Assembly: GCF_964204865.1 (NCBI RefSeq)
Contig: NC_135252.1
Location: 11,553,383 to 11,617,382, forward strand
Origin: Styela clava
Taxonomy: Eukaryota; Chordata; Ascidiacea; Stolidobranchia; Styelidae
Direction of reading: 5' to 3'
DNA length: 64,000 bases
Both the position numbers and the translations under genes were made by a program. Shown piece by piece: positions 1 through 13,200 of this stretch (its first letter is position 1; the number at the start of each line of letters is the position of its first letter). Under the pieces are notes generated by a model. It was not told the origin of the DNA. It worked only from the letters and a program-made list of their open reading frames with translations, and searched no databases.

Positions 1-290
1 ATGGTATTAAGTATATATAAACTGTTGCGGTGTCCAGGGTCTATTCCTGCTTAACAGACACCAACAATTCTGGATATCTCAGTCTCTATCATACATATTA
101 TATTAGACTCAAAAATTTCAGTTTAGTTTGATATGACGTTAGCCTGAATCTAGTCCGAAATGTTCTGCCTCAGCTATTTTTAATTAATCAATGTTCCATT
201 TTTTACAGATCCGTCGGTTATAATAATCTAAAGTAGCCACCGTCGTAGGCCTAGTTTTAGTAGCATTACGAATTCGCTCCCAGTGCCGAG

Positions 291-1848
291 ATGTTTTCAC
301 AACAAAATACTGTTCTACTAGTGATTCTTGCTCTTCTGGCTACAGCGATTATCGCAGGTAAGGTGATGAGTATATATATAATGTGGCTAAATATGACTAT
401 AAGTTCTTACAATCACGAACATCATTGCCGTACAGTACATAAGATGGATTGCCTATTACATTTTTTTAAGTAAATGAGCAATTAATTCGTGGTATTATAC
501 ACACCTTCGACGTGAGCTCGTGTAAAAATGTGCGTTTTATTTTGTTTAAATATAATAACCTACTCTTTGTGTATTATTTTCCACTTGAGTTGTTTATAAA
601 GGGTATAATCCTACGTAAAATACGTGTAGTAAAGTATTTCAAGTGTAATTGAAAGACTATCGTAGTGTTCTTGTATATATATAATGCATGGGCGCGGTTT
701 TTCGCTTGCTCTTGTGATACTTTATTTTGGAGAGATCTTTGTTCTTGGCTGTTTCTTCAGAATTCCACCGACTCGGTCGTCATAAAACTGGTCTAACGCA
801 ATCGTAAGCTGCCGAAAAAATTAAAGCGTCCCATTTCGTTTAGGCAGATAAAGACCGGCAATGTACCCAATATGGTGTGCCGTTTCCCACATTTCGAATG
901 TTCAAATTCCTCACCTGCTCTGCTCATAAATAGTAATCTGTTTTAATACATAATTTTTCTCACGCTCTACCATGACGATAAAAATTTTATTGCTAATTAG
1001 TTTGGAAACGTCTGTTTAGGTAATTTTAAAAATTCTCATTCTTGCTAAAGAATTTCTTATTTAGTAGGAAGTAGGAGTGTATGAATTGTTTCTTGATACG
1101 TTTACACACCATACAAAAATTGCTTGTAAAATGTTAAAACTTCTTCTATAGCCTGCATCAAGATATCGCTACATGTGCAAATTAGTTGTGTTGAAGTATA
1201 TATATTGTTATCGCAAAATGCTGAAATCGAGAAACATGTATCTGGTCAATTACAATTTATAGAAATATAGATTTTTCTCGCTATCAGGAACAATATCAGT
1301 TGATGGCCACGTATACACATATTTAAATATATTCTTGTGTGGACTAACAACTTCCATGTTGGTATTTTATCAGACGCAAAGCCTAGCAAGAACAACAAGT
1401 CCAACAATCCTGATTCCAGTGATGATAAGAAACACAAGTCGACAAATGATGGCACTTTCACGGCAAAGACGGGAGTGCAAAACTATGTGGCCAAGTGTTG
1501 GATGTATTGTCTTCGCAAAAACCTGTATACCTTCTATCTGAGGTGCCAAAATGTACAAGATAAAAGTGAGTTGTGAAATCTTCAATTTCGTAGATAAAAT
1601 GATTTGGGTCGACTCAGCATCTTCAAGTGAAGAGACTTGTGAATAGTTGTGATGCTGGCTGTTTGTGGCAACTGTGTGTAAATGTGCCACTGAAAGATTG
1701 TTTTACGTACCCTATGTACTTGTGCACCCTCCGCAACACTTAAGAGACCATATAACTTAAGACCTAATGATGCACAATTTCTTTTTCAGCTACGTGCATG
1801 TATTGCAGATATTGGTTGAGATGTCCAAGCGGCTATGGGTATTTTTGA
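291..1848 (+). CDS. Small secreted six-cysteine peptide, three exons, 105 aa
   Basis: I do not recognise this gene. Exons are 291-357, 1374-1565 and 1790-1848. Donors are cag|gtaagg and aaaa|gtgagt; acceptors are tttatcag and ctttttcag. Phases join without a stop and give 105 residues. Residues 1-22 are a strong hydrophobic signal peptide (MFSQQNTVLLVILALLATAI...). Next comes a polar linker rich in Lys, Asn, Ser and Asp (about residues 23-52). The C-terminal half carries six cysteines in two groups: CWMYC then LRC in exon 2, and CMYC then LRC in exon 3. The similar halves suggest an internal duplication or two linked disulfide motifs. If intron 2 is retained, the protein instead ends four codons later at DKSEL. 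An acceptor-like site near 208 suggests a 5'UTR intron. The role is unknown; an extracellular defence or signalling peptide is only a guess. Confidence 0.62.
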
Positions 1849-2068
1849 GAGGTCAGTATTTGCTTTTACTAATTATTTAAATCAGTGGTTCTCATTTTCT
1901 GTTAAATTCCTCCCTTAGCCTATTTTGGAACTATTCCTTCTTCCCTGTGAATATACCTACTTTATTAGTTTAATCTTCAATGGATCCTTTGCTAGTTCTA
2001 TGGCATGCCGTACTCCCACTTTTGTACAGTTTAGGTTTAGGTAGATTGTTATATGTTCATGAATAAGT

Positions 2069-2074
2069 AATAAA
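2069..2074 (+). terminator. Polyadenylation signal AATAAA
   Basis: A canonical AATAAA lies about 220 bp after the stop codon of the six-cysteine peptide gene, on the same strand. This is a normal 3'UTR distance. The motif is common in AT-rich DNA, so the assignment rests on position. Confidence 0.4.
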
Positions 2075-3570
2075 GTAATATTATATTAGTAATAATACAG
2101 CAAATACAAAGCAAAATTCCTCACCTAAAATGACAAAATTCCTCTCCGGCTGGGTAACGTCGATTTCAAAGATCAACATTGGAAAATATCTGCCCTAATC
2201 TATTTAACCTACTTATGGACTTCTAGAGATATTCCTGTTTCTGAAAAAACGTTATGAATGTATAATTCGAAAAGTGAATATTAGTTTATCTGTAATATTG
2301 AAAGTGTTTTTCAATTATAATTTAGTTACGTATATTCACGTGGATGTTAGTCAGAAATGTATGGATAAATTTTATATACGTGTGTTAGTTCAATTTTCTT
2401 CAACAAGTACTTTCTATAAATACGATAAAAATATTTTTACAGGTTGATGTTGTTACAACTGCAACCAGCCATTTCCAGAGTGTTCCACAGTCCCAACCGA
2501 AGATACTTGAGGCAACACCTATTTTGTATTGTATGGAATGTGATATGATTGAAGGGAAGATGAAGATACCTTGAAACATTTGCAAATTTGTATACCGGTA
2601 CTTCTATCGCATTGGAAGAAACTTTTGTGAACATAAACTTTGAATCTCCCCAGATGAGAACATTGTTGACACAATTTCATTTCGTTTTTGCTTGCACAAT
2701 CGCATCGGGGTTTTGTGTGTATTTTGATATAATAAACATTCATATTTGCACCTTTGTACACCTTTGTCTGAGAGTATCAGACGCTGGCCAATGAATATGT
2801 AGTCTATATTATGCGTTTCGAGGTTTGTTCCGGGCAAGTGAGAAGTTGGGAGAGTTTGGATCTTGTTTGTTGCAGTAAGATGTTCTAGAATTCTACAGTG
2901 TTGTGAAGAAAGAGGTAACTCTTAGTAGTTTAATGGGATGAACAAATCCTCTGTAAATCGAATAATCTAATTATTTCATGGCTGTTTCTAAAACCACTTG
3001 CAGGCCTTAAAAATAAACGTTCCCGCTTTCGGTGTTCTGTGACTAGATGCGAGATTCAACATTTGATGAAATTACGGTTTCGTCTAAGGACTCGTGCATG
3101 ACTTTTGGTTGCAAGTGAATATTTCACTAATAGTGATTACCGTTTGTGTGGTTATTGCAACTGCCTTATGCATCTACAAATTGTTGTCTAAACAAAGTAA
3201 ACGATGCCTGCCAACTGTAGTATTATGGCGGTTATTGGAAGGTTTGAGTCCTCTCGCTGCCAGCCGGTAGAAGATCAGATTTATAAAATCACAACATTAC
3301 CGTGTAACATTCATTTTTTGCAACTATATATATATATTCTACAATGTGTATATATAGAAAATTACATAAAATACGTCTGTGTGCAAACTATTTAATAATG
3401 GAAAAATCTCATTCAATCTGTTTTTATCTACTTTGTTTTCTACCAACTATATACTGTATACAGTACACGAAAAAGTTCGTTATAAAGAAAAAGTGAGAAA
3501 AAATAATTAATGGAAATTTAAAAGTAAAAGCTCAAAATCTATTGCCATCTGCTAATACATAAAGTATAAA
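2075..3570. other. Intergenic stretch between converging genes
   Basis: I see no exon with matching splice sites and no conserved protein. The short open frames around 2400-2837 overlap on both strands and look random. The flanking genes converge here, so the stretch probably holds their 3' ends. Confidence 0.5.
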
Positions 3571-3576
3571 TTTATT
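3571..3576 (-). terminator. Polyadenylation signal for the ankyrin/ZU5 gene
   Basis: Plus-strand TTTATT reads AATAAA on the minus strand, about 250 bp past the stop codon at 3825. It is the first canonical hexamer I see downstream of that gene. Confidence 0.4.
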
Positions 3577-3824
3577 TCGGCTCATTGTGATCATCTGGTA
3601 CACATAGATCTCCAAAATGTTCGGAACTCAGTTCAGATAGTCTAAATGCCATAGCACACGTTTACAACTTCGCATACATTTGGAATTGAGAAAGGCAAAA
3701 AACTAGACTAAAAAAAGTTCGAAAAATGTATATCTGAGTTCGTGCAGTGTGATAATGTTATTAGGCTATTGAGAAATTAGTTTACTGATTATGCTTTATG
3801 ATTGATTGCAGTAATTATCTTAGG

Positions 3825-6800
3825 CTACGTTGATTGTTCTTCAAGATCCAAAGAATCTCTGTAACCGCTGTCAAGACTCAATGTAGATTCTTTCGTGAGA
3901 TATTGATGATTATCTTGTGACAACTCTGCTTGGTCTTCTGCGAAATCTTCCCGAGGAGATACTGGATTCTCATCAGTAAAAACTGGCTCCTGCGTCTCTT
4001 CAGAAATAGTCGCTAGCTCTTGATCTATTGGATGTTTAATTCGGATATTTTCTTCCAATTCATCAACACATGATTTATACCTCACGTGCATGTCATCATC
4101 TTGTCCTACTTCGTCTTCCATTTCTGCGTAAGAATCTGCGTCGCTTCCATCGCAACTCCCACTCGTATCACTTGCCGGCTTAGCTACAATAACCTGCCTG
4201 GCCCAGAATTTTTCGTTTAGAAGAGAGTTAGGGGGATCTTCTAAGCTATCGCTTGTATTCTTTTCGTCCTCATCATCGCTGCTACTGATGTCAGTAATTG
4301 CTTGCTCGTCTTCGATATTTTCGATGTCTTCATTTGACTTCCCTGTCTCAAATTCAGACAATTTTGTGGGTGGTATAACAGTCGAATTAATAAGCGATAC
4401 CTGAAAATAAAAGTGATTCTTAATTATCCTCAAGACGTTGTATTAAGCGTGGGTATTTACTGAAATGTGAAGCCGATTCGAAACCATCATAACCGTACGT
4501 TATCATTCATAAATTTTCAAGTCACTCGATATTCAAGTAAATTTTTGTTTCGTGTGAGTACTTCGACTTCGGGAAATATACAAATCAGTAAAATTGCCTT
4601 ATAAACATACGTAGAAATACCTTTTTTGTGAGTGGAACTGTTTTTTCTTTCGTCAATTTAAAATTTAAGCTGACGTCACTACCTACGTCATCAGTGAGCT
4701 CACGAAAACATTGCCACGATGTCCCGCCTTCCCAGCTCATACCACTGAATGCAGGAGGCGCTTTGATTTCTCCTTGATTTTGCACCCAGGGAAGAAGTAG
4801 AGATTTACCTTTTAAAAGAACACAAAATAATAGTCTCTCATTACATATAGTATTTAATATTCACACTGCATAAGATGTTTAAAGTAATTATATATTAATA
4901 TTAACGATGTGTTGTTTTGGACGGTTTTTATAATAATTTGTTGCGACTTAGCACCTTAGTAACTGCATGTTACTTTATTGCGTATCACTAAAAACAATAA
5001 ACAACAACACTCGTGGAATTATTGCACTTGTTATGACGATAATATTATATATGACCTTACCTGGAAGGTTGATTTTCAAATCAAATTTAAAATCATAATC
5101 AGCCAGATCTGTTACCGATTCGTTTTCAGTATTCGGTCGAATTGTAACCTATGAATAATATAGATTCACGATAAAGAATTATATAATTGAATTTGTTAAG
5201 TTTCAGATATAGTGCTATAAAATCTTTAATTGACAGATTCAAATGTTGCGTGGCATGATTCATATCACATATACTCGGTTATGACATATGTATATTAATA
5301 TAACATCTCAGTAAACAATAAACAGTATCGTATTATAAAAACACAGTAGTTTTACTGTTATTCACTGGTATGGATGCGTAGTAAAAATTTGTTTTTCGGT
5401 AGTAATAAACACTGCTCTAAGGATGAGTAAAAAGCTGTTATTGGTTGTTCGTGTAGCATTAAAAGCGCTTTCGTCACTACGGCAATATTTAGATATTCCC
5501 ATATGGTGTAATCAGTGCATTATATATTAAGATTGGACCCCTGTGTTGCATTCCATACTTTCTCATAAAATGAGTCAAGTGGATATTTTTTGACAAGGTC
5601 GGCAACCGACAAGCCTGTTTCCTTTTACGAATAGCCGGACGAATTTTATATTTTTTAACAATAGCAATCAACTGCGTAAAATCGGAATTATATTTTTTCA
5701 ATGTCCAATTAATAGTCGAAGTCTAAATCTGTTCCACTTCTATACATGAGATGTAACGAATATGTCACCTTCAAGCGTGTTCCACTCGGCATTGCATCCG
5801 GAGGAATTATAATTTTCTTGTTATTAGGAAGTTCTATTACTCCTTTGCCTCCTCCTCCCGAAAACTTGTCAAAACTTAACCTGCAACTGCTCCTTAATAA
5901 ATTCAAATTGAAACTGTAATTAATTCAGTGTCTAGGAAGTTGCATTTTCATTCATTACGATTTAATTTATTTCGATTTTAAATGTAGGCTACACCGTATG
6001 AGTAATACACTCTGATTTTTTAATTTAAATTATTTTACGACATTTTTTTGTTCATTTCTGAACGACGTCCGGTGCTTTTCTTTTTTGTTATGTCATTTTC
6101 TTAATTTTACTTGATGTTCAGTAAGAAGAAAACATCTGATTTTTTCAAGATGCTAGTTTGAATCAATTGGTTAGCAGCCATGATCAATCAATTTTTCTAT
6201 GTGTAAGCAATACGAATGGTAACAAATAAAACATTGTTATTTCTATGGAAGGTTCATTTCTACGATTGCCTCTAGATTACCAGGTTTCACATTGTTACCA
6301 TTCAACAAGTCCTGATTTGGCTTCAGAAGCAAATGAATCGCTGAATATTACTATTATTTTATAAACATACTTGGCACTGAAAAAGGTTTTTATTCAGATT
6401 TAGATAAAATTATGGAAAATGCGCATTATGGCTTCAACTGCATTGGATAATAAGGAAAATAAGTACTTTTTTTCGATGATCCAGACGGCCAAACCCGGAA
6501 AAAGCCTGAGGTAGATGTTTAAACAAGTTACTTGAAAATATAAAAGATGAGAATTCTCTGCAAAATATTAGCACTTCCCGGCAGTCAGTTTTAAATATAC
6601 CCATGTCCATGCGCATACTTCCAATCGAATATTGACTGACCTTCCTGTTGAATATCCGCCTTCAGATAACACAGATCGACGAGGATATATAACTTCAGAT
6701 CGACGTCCTCTATCTCCGCGAATGAAAGATCCATTTTTATCATATTCTGATGATGAATCAAATGAATTTTGCCGGTCATTCAACCAATTTTGCACAGATC

Positions 6801-9800
6801 GATTTGTTCTAGGCGTCGCTCCGTACAACAGTTGGGTATCCTCGGCTTCTACAAGATCAGTTGTTTTTGTTGTTCGCTCTGTAAGGGTGAAATTTGAATC
6901 AAGATAATGAATGTCATGAAGATAAGTTTTTTTTTCCTCGAGTGGTATCAAAGATGATCAAGTATTACCACCCTTCCGCACTATAATATCATTGTATATA
7001 GGGATCTTTTAAGCGAAGTTTGTGACAGGCGAACTTGATGAACCGTATTTCCTAATCAAAATGAGGCAAATTGCCGCTAAAGCTATTTTTGCCATGTGCA
7101 AATTAAATACATGACTGATTATTACATCTCGATATATCGTACAAAAGTCACTTGAGTTCTATATTGTATTGGTATTTTTGTGTTGTTCTTGCCAGCGACA
7201 AGCTTCATACTTTGTTTGAAGGGGTATCTTTTATTAGAGCAACTTGTTTTCACTTACAAGTTGCATTTGCCAATTTTGCGGACTACATGATTATACAAAA
7301 TTCAAATATCTACCTAGTAAATCGTTCTCCTCTTCTTCCAATACTTTTCGAATTTCTTCCGAAGCTGCAACCTCAGATGCACGGTTGCCGTTGTTGTCTC
7401 TCAAACGAACCTTATTTAGCATAAAAATGATTTTTTTACAATACGATATGAAAATGTAGAATTATACGAATGATATTCAGGAATATTTAATATTTCTTTG
7501 TAGTAGAGTCCGCGTGGTTTGTTTAGGTTAAAATTAGTAGAAATGCGATCATGTATACAGTGCCATACAATGTTTATATGTAAAACCTAACTAAACATAC
7601 CAGCACATTCCAGATTCTGACACCCGTCCCAGCCATGAAAGCTGAATGTATCTTACCTTCGCATTAAATTTCAGCAGCAAGAGAACAGAATTATTTGTCG
7701 ATTCTGCGGCCACGTGGAGCGGAGTCTGGCCTGAGAAAATATATAAAAGTCTACAGCATAAATAGGAAAAATTCATTTTTGTGTAACAATCGCCATTATA
7801 GAAGTTCCGTAGCACCACCGTACTAGTTATTGTCTTAACTTGTTAGAAAGTTTCGCAACTCGATCGTTTATCGCAGGGTTCTTCAAACTGGGGATCGTGA
7901 AACCCACCATCACCGAAATAAAGCCAAGATTCTTTCTTTTGTGCGAGAATTTGTAAGCACATCGGTCTCGTTAATCGTATTGTCGATTTTGTTATTATTT
8001 TTTTTAAATACTTCCTGTAATATTAAATTTGACTTGATTTTTATTTTAGTTTCTGCTGTTCGCGAAAACATTTGGCAGTGCCGAGTGGGTCGTGATGAAA
8101 GAGGTCTATGGTATTAGATAGAAATGGCATATTTATGAAAAAGTTTATCAAGGGATGGATGGAAAGTTTTATCTTTCATTTAAACATTATGAAATTCTGT
8201 TTACACCCTTATTCATATGCGGTGAAAAATCATGACTAAATTAGCTTACCATGTCTATTTTTTAAATTAGGATTCCCTCCAAATCTAAGTAGAATTCCGG
8301 GAATAAGCGGATCAATCCCCCTTCTCAATGCACAAGCATGCAGTGGAGTGTCGCCATCTACGTTGCTAATATTAGGATTTGCTCCTCCTCTCAATAACCA
8401 TTCAATCACCTTTAGATCACATCCGCAACAAACTGCACTGTTTATGCAAAATAATGAATATTTATCAAATATTACGATCATTTCCTATGGTTTGAATGTG
8501 AACAATATATTATATTGGGGTTCTATTATTATAAGGGTTGACTCTATTTTATTGTCTGCATCTGTCATAGCCACAGAAGGGCACACGTCTATGGTTTCAG
8601 ATTTTTATTGTTTTCTTTGCGGAAAAGCAATGCTGAAACACGGAAATGATATTATAAAATCGAGCTTTGAGAAGTTTTAGATTGGGCACTGTTGTACCGC
8701 AGAGAATCTTAAGAATCACTTAAAGCCATTTCTCGCTTCAGTTGAGTCGTTTATACTGTATGATGTAATTACGATGATTAATTAATTAATAAATCAATTA
8801 GTGATTGAGGTTTCATGTTTACCTGAACAAAGCTGTGTCTCCGTGGTCGTTTTGTAAGTTGATATTTGGTTTGAATTTCAGAAGTAATATAACTGATTCA
8901 GCATTGTTGTGAAACATGGACACGTAATGCAATGCGGTATCACCTTGCGAGTCTTGCTCATCTGCGTGCAAAAATTATCATCTGAATTATACATCTTGAC
9001 ATGAACACATTCTTATTTGCAAAATAATAGTGGTGACCTCTGTTGCAAAAATTTTGACCTGTACTCATGCCTACACCTAAAAACATTCTTTGCGCTTCAT
9101 AGTATTATCTGTGTACATAACATTGTCTAATTTGCATTATTAGTAAAAGAACATTTCATTATTACACGTTGGTCATTTTTGGTTGAAATACGTCTGAAAG
9201 TTTCGGAAAATAGTCTATTGATGCAAAAATACGACATAGCTAAAAATGTCAGTCGCGAACAATAATTGTTAGTCAGTGAAAAGTCGTTGGGTGAAAATAC
9301 ACGTCTAGAGGAAACATTAACGAGAAAATGAGATTGCGAAGATGGCATCTTAATACGAATATAAACTGGCATAGATGTGTTCAAAGTGACCCTGTAGTGG
9401 GTCAAGAACATACTGCGCTACATTAATAATGTTGAATTTTGACTTTGCAATGTGCTACAAATCTTACTATTGATATATATCAATAAATATTTAATCAGCA
9501 TTACCCGCGACACTCGACAAACGCTATAATATTTTACCAATGCCTCCTAAATACCAACGCTATTATATGACTTGGCAAACAGTTCCGATCTCTAGAAACC
9601 CTTGTCGTCAACTGGTTGCCTCGATTAATGACTGGAGATTTTGTAGACATATACTTTGTTATTTGATCAGCCCTGTATAAATTGGATTTAAAATATTGGC
9701 ACCAGGTACTGTCGTTAATACTGTTGTGTAATGTCGTATGTGTTAGTTACGGCGTTGAAGCACAAAAGATATTTGATAAAATCAGATTTGGGCGTAATTC

Positions 9801-10237
9801 AAGACATGCACATTTATTTTTCAACAATATTTTCGGAGATTGAAAAAAAATTTTTTTATGAACCTACCTACGTCATATACTCGATTCAGCACAAAGCTCA
9901 ACATTTTTAGGTTGCTTTTCCGACTTGCCGATCTGTGTAACGCGTTCATTTTTAACGGTTTGGGAGGTGGCGTTTGATTTTTTTGACCTAGTTCATTGTC
10001 AGCTGTTTCTTTTGCCATTGTATCAACCAGTTGATTAAACGCTTCATTATATTTCATATCAATTTCAGTAGCACTCTCCACTTTTAGTTTCTGGGGTTTG
10101 TTAAAATTTTCATATTCCAGCAGTTTGTTGAGGTCTCCACCTTTCTTGAGATATTTTTGCAATTCTGACAAATCTCCTTTTTCTGCAGCTTCATGCAAAC
10201 GATGATTTATTTCATCCGTGGTTAGTGTATTTCCCAT
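3825..10237 (-). CDS. Ankyrin-repeat and ZU5-domain protein, ten exons, 689 aa
   Basis: Minus-strand exons are 10237-9868, 8961-8823, 8437-8250, 7730-7657, 7410-7314, 6878-6641, 5880-5769, 5148-5061, 4808-4621 and 4400-3825. Every junction is GT-AG and keeps frame (2070 nt). The protein starts MGNTLTTDE, which fits an N-myristoylation signal (Gly2, Thr6). Residues 13-38 look like a lone ankyrin repeat, and about 125-285 hold four or five more (motifs GDTALHYV, GDTPLHACA, GQTPLHVAA). A Ser/Arg-rich linker follows (about 290-370). Residues about 372-405 match the start of a ZU5 domain (glycine run, then a GVIELPNNKKIIIPPDAMPSG-like core). About 405-498 may complete ZU5 or form a UPA-like region. 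The last exon is strongly acidic and Ser-rich with no recognisable domain. I see no transmembrane segment and no obvious death domain, unlike UNC5. A cytoplasmic membrane-associated scaffold is an inference. Confidence 0.82.
7874..8110. mobile_element. Possible degenerate hAT remnant
   Basis: The stretch begins with CAGGGTTCTTCAAACTGGGG, which resembles the terminal repeats of many animal hAT elements. A weak inverted counterpart (gtgggtcgtgatgaaagagg) lies near 8085-8105. It sits in an intron of the ankyrin/ZU5 gene. I could not find a clean target-site duplication. Confidence 0.3.
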
Positions 10238-10299
10238 TATTATTTAGTCGCTAGGTCATAATTAGCTTGGAAACTGAGTATAAAGTAGAAATAAATAAA

Positions 10300-13200
10300 T
10301 AGTAGATAAATTTAAACAAGGCAAATTTTATCCGCCGGGACGTGGAGTAACCTCTAATTGGGAATGTCTATTGTACTCTTAGTTATCAAAAGGAGTGAGT
10401 TTAGATATGACAGTAGTACACGTACTGAGTCTCCATATCATCATAGCAGTATGGACATAAATTACAATGACCCACTATCTAACTAATCTCTGAATATCAT
10501 CTTCCTTCCTAGACCATAGACAATACGGCACACGCACATAAAAGAACGCCAAAGTCTTCTAATCTCGACCTAAATAAATTGTATTTCGTAATATGTTCAA
10601 CGACTTCGTTTGGTAACTGATAGATTCGTACATCTATACTGATAGTTTAAAAAACGTGAGCATGTCATAAAGAAACCGTGATCTCTTTGTTCCTTGAGTT
10701 AATTAGTGATATCGTTTATTTTTCTTCGCATCTTACTATATACTTAACTGTAAATACGAATATCGAAATACGAATATCTCTGTATTTAATGAGGCCATAT
10801 AACTTTGGATGCGTAAAACCTAAAGCACTTGTAAATTGAAGTAGATTAAAAGAATGTTTAATGAGTGAAAAAACACAAAATTATAATCGCAACTCCTGTA
10901 ATCTAATTTCGTCAAACAGTAGAAACTGGACTATTTTACAGTTCAAGTTCTTTGAGGGTCATTAATTCTATATTTCTCACAGGAATGGCTCAATTCAGGG
11001 CTATCACATGTACAACTATCATCACAAAATTTTGCTCCAAATGAGTACGGACGGATTCATTCTCATCCTATCTAAAAGGTCATCCAGTAGTCTTTGGATT
11101 AAAGGTCAAACTTTAATACCGAAGTCTATACATAAACTGCTGATAAAAAAGTAAAATTCCAAAAAATGATATAGAAAGAATAAAAATGAGAGAGTTTTTT
11201 CAGTTGCCCGTGGATCACATATACGTCTAATACAATATTATTCTTGTTTAGTATATGTCACTACTTATCACTTAATTAACGGAAATCACGTGACAGATTA
11301 GATTATTGCTTATTCCGGCGTTTCATCACCGCCAGACAGTTAAAGGAAATATTTAATCATTGTATATATTACAACAGTGGGAGGAGTTACTATCACAACC
11401 TCATTCAAATTGAAAACTAATTCATACTATTGTCGTCACAACTCCAAATCTGAAACTCCGATCTTTTAGTTTGTTTAATCATTTATAAAATTCAATACTC
11501 TCATTGAAGAAGTACAAGCAAGTATTGCTACAATGCTAATTTAAAAAAATGCTAATTTAGAAATTAGTACGGTACATTCAAATGTTAAATTCGTTCCTTT
11601 TGTCCTAGTCTAATGAGTAACTCGGACTATTGAGAAAAATGAAAATAAATGATATTTCGAGAGTCTACTCTTATTTACTTTTGACATGAGCTTAGTCGGC
11701 AATTACGAAATGGCAGAATGGTGACAAACACACAATTCACGTGATCGAATTTGTTTTTTTATAGGTTTCTTATAAAATAGTTTTCTTCACATGTCTCAAT
11801 TTTTTTAAATTTTGGTTGAATGCATTTTGTGCTTTATGGTGGTCGTTGGGATTTCTCCCTCCACGAGTCTACATAACAAAGTACAGTAACATTTGGAAAA
11901 TCGCCATAAAAACATGCCGGTTCTACAACACTGACGGCCATTTTTAATATTTCGCAGTTTTTATTATTCTTAAACTTATTGATTTGATTATTGTAATCAT
12001 ACACTATCATGTCTGCATATATATGCCAAATGATTTTCTATACTCTTTCGAATCAGAGGAGGCCCCGAATATAGTTAACATTCCTGCAAGTTTTGACCTT
12101 TTGATAACTGACAACTTAATCGATTCAATCACACCTTAACTAAGCTGAGGTAAGGCGGAAATGATATTCGTGATTGAACAATTAAATCTACATGAATGAT
12201 GACCTGTGATAAACAATTTGTTGCATACGAAAAGAATACGTCATATATAGCTAAATTGATGATAGTATGAGTTTTATACCCGCGCTAATAAGATATCACA
12301 TCTGTTTTAGTTAAGAGCCATGCGGTATATTTTGAATGTGGTAGCAATAAAGATTTGCAATATGTTTATTTTATCACATCCTCGAACAGGTACAGAACAT
12401 CCTTTTTGCTCAAAAAACCTATAAAACAAACCGATCACATGGACTGCAGGTAATCGTGTTTATTAGCATTCTTCCATTTCATATTGTTGACTAAGCATCG
12501 CATGTCGAAAGACAGTCATACCTACTAAATGGGAGTAAACTGGCAAAATGTATATTGTTTTATTTTTCGCATTTGGCCGAGTTACTTATCAGTCTTCAAT
12601 CAAATCGAAAAAATTCACCATTTAAAGTTAACGCACTAACTCCTATATTCGTAATTTTTCATTTTTCTTGTGATTAACATTGTAACAATGCTAGCTTGTA
12701 CTTCGTTAATAAAATTATTGAACACATGATATTTTTACAATATTCTCGGACAAATAGTTTTTTATATGGCGTTTCACGTGTTAATTACTCAATTCAGCTC
12801 TCATTCGATCAAATAAAAACTCTTCGAAATTCCTAATAAAAGTATTTAAATTGGGCGTGAGTTTCGCAATGACGTTGGTTTCTTATTAAAACAAACCGCC
12901 AACCCCAAACAAACATATTTCATATCTGGGCAATTATTGAAATAAACGAATTTAATAGTAGCTTACTTGAAGAAAAACGTTAGCTGGATCGCTTTGATGT
13001 CGTTATTAGAAATAAAAAATTTAAAGCTCCCTTTAAATATTTTTGGAAAAAAAAATGAAATACTACTAGAAAAAAGTTTTTTTCCTGTCTACGTTGTCAA
13101 ACTGATCCTATCCCATAATATCTGCCTAATTTCGAAATAGGGTAAATCGAATATCTGAACAACCTTATTCATTTAAAATATAAATACTGTGTTAGATACA

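Noticed and set aside
1562-1576. DKSEL ending as a true ER-retention signal
   Set aside because: Serine at the second position is outside the usual KDEL-type pattern, and splicing to a better third exon removes it.
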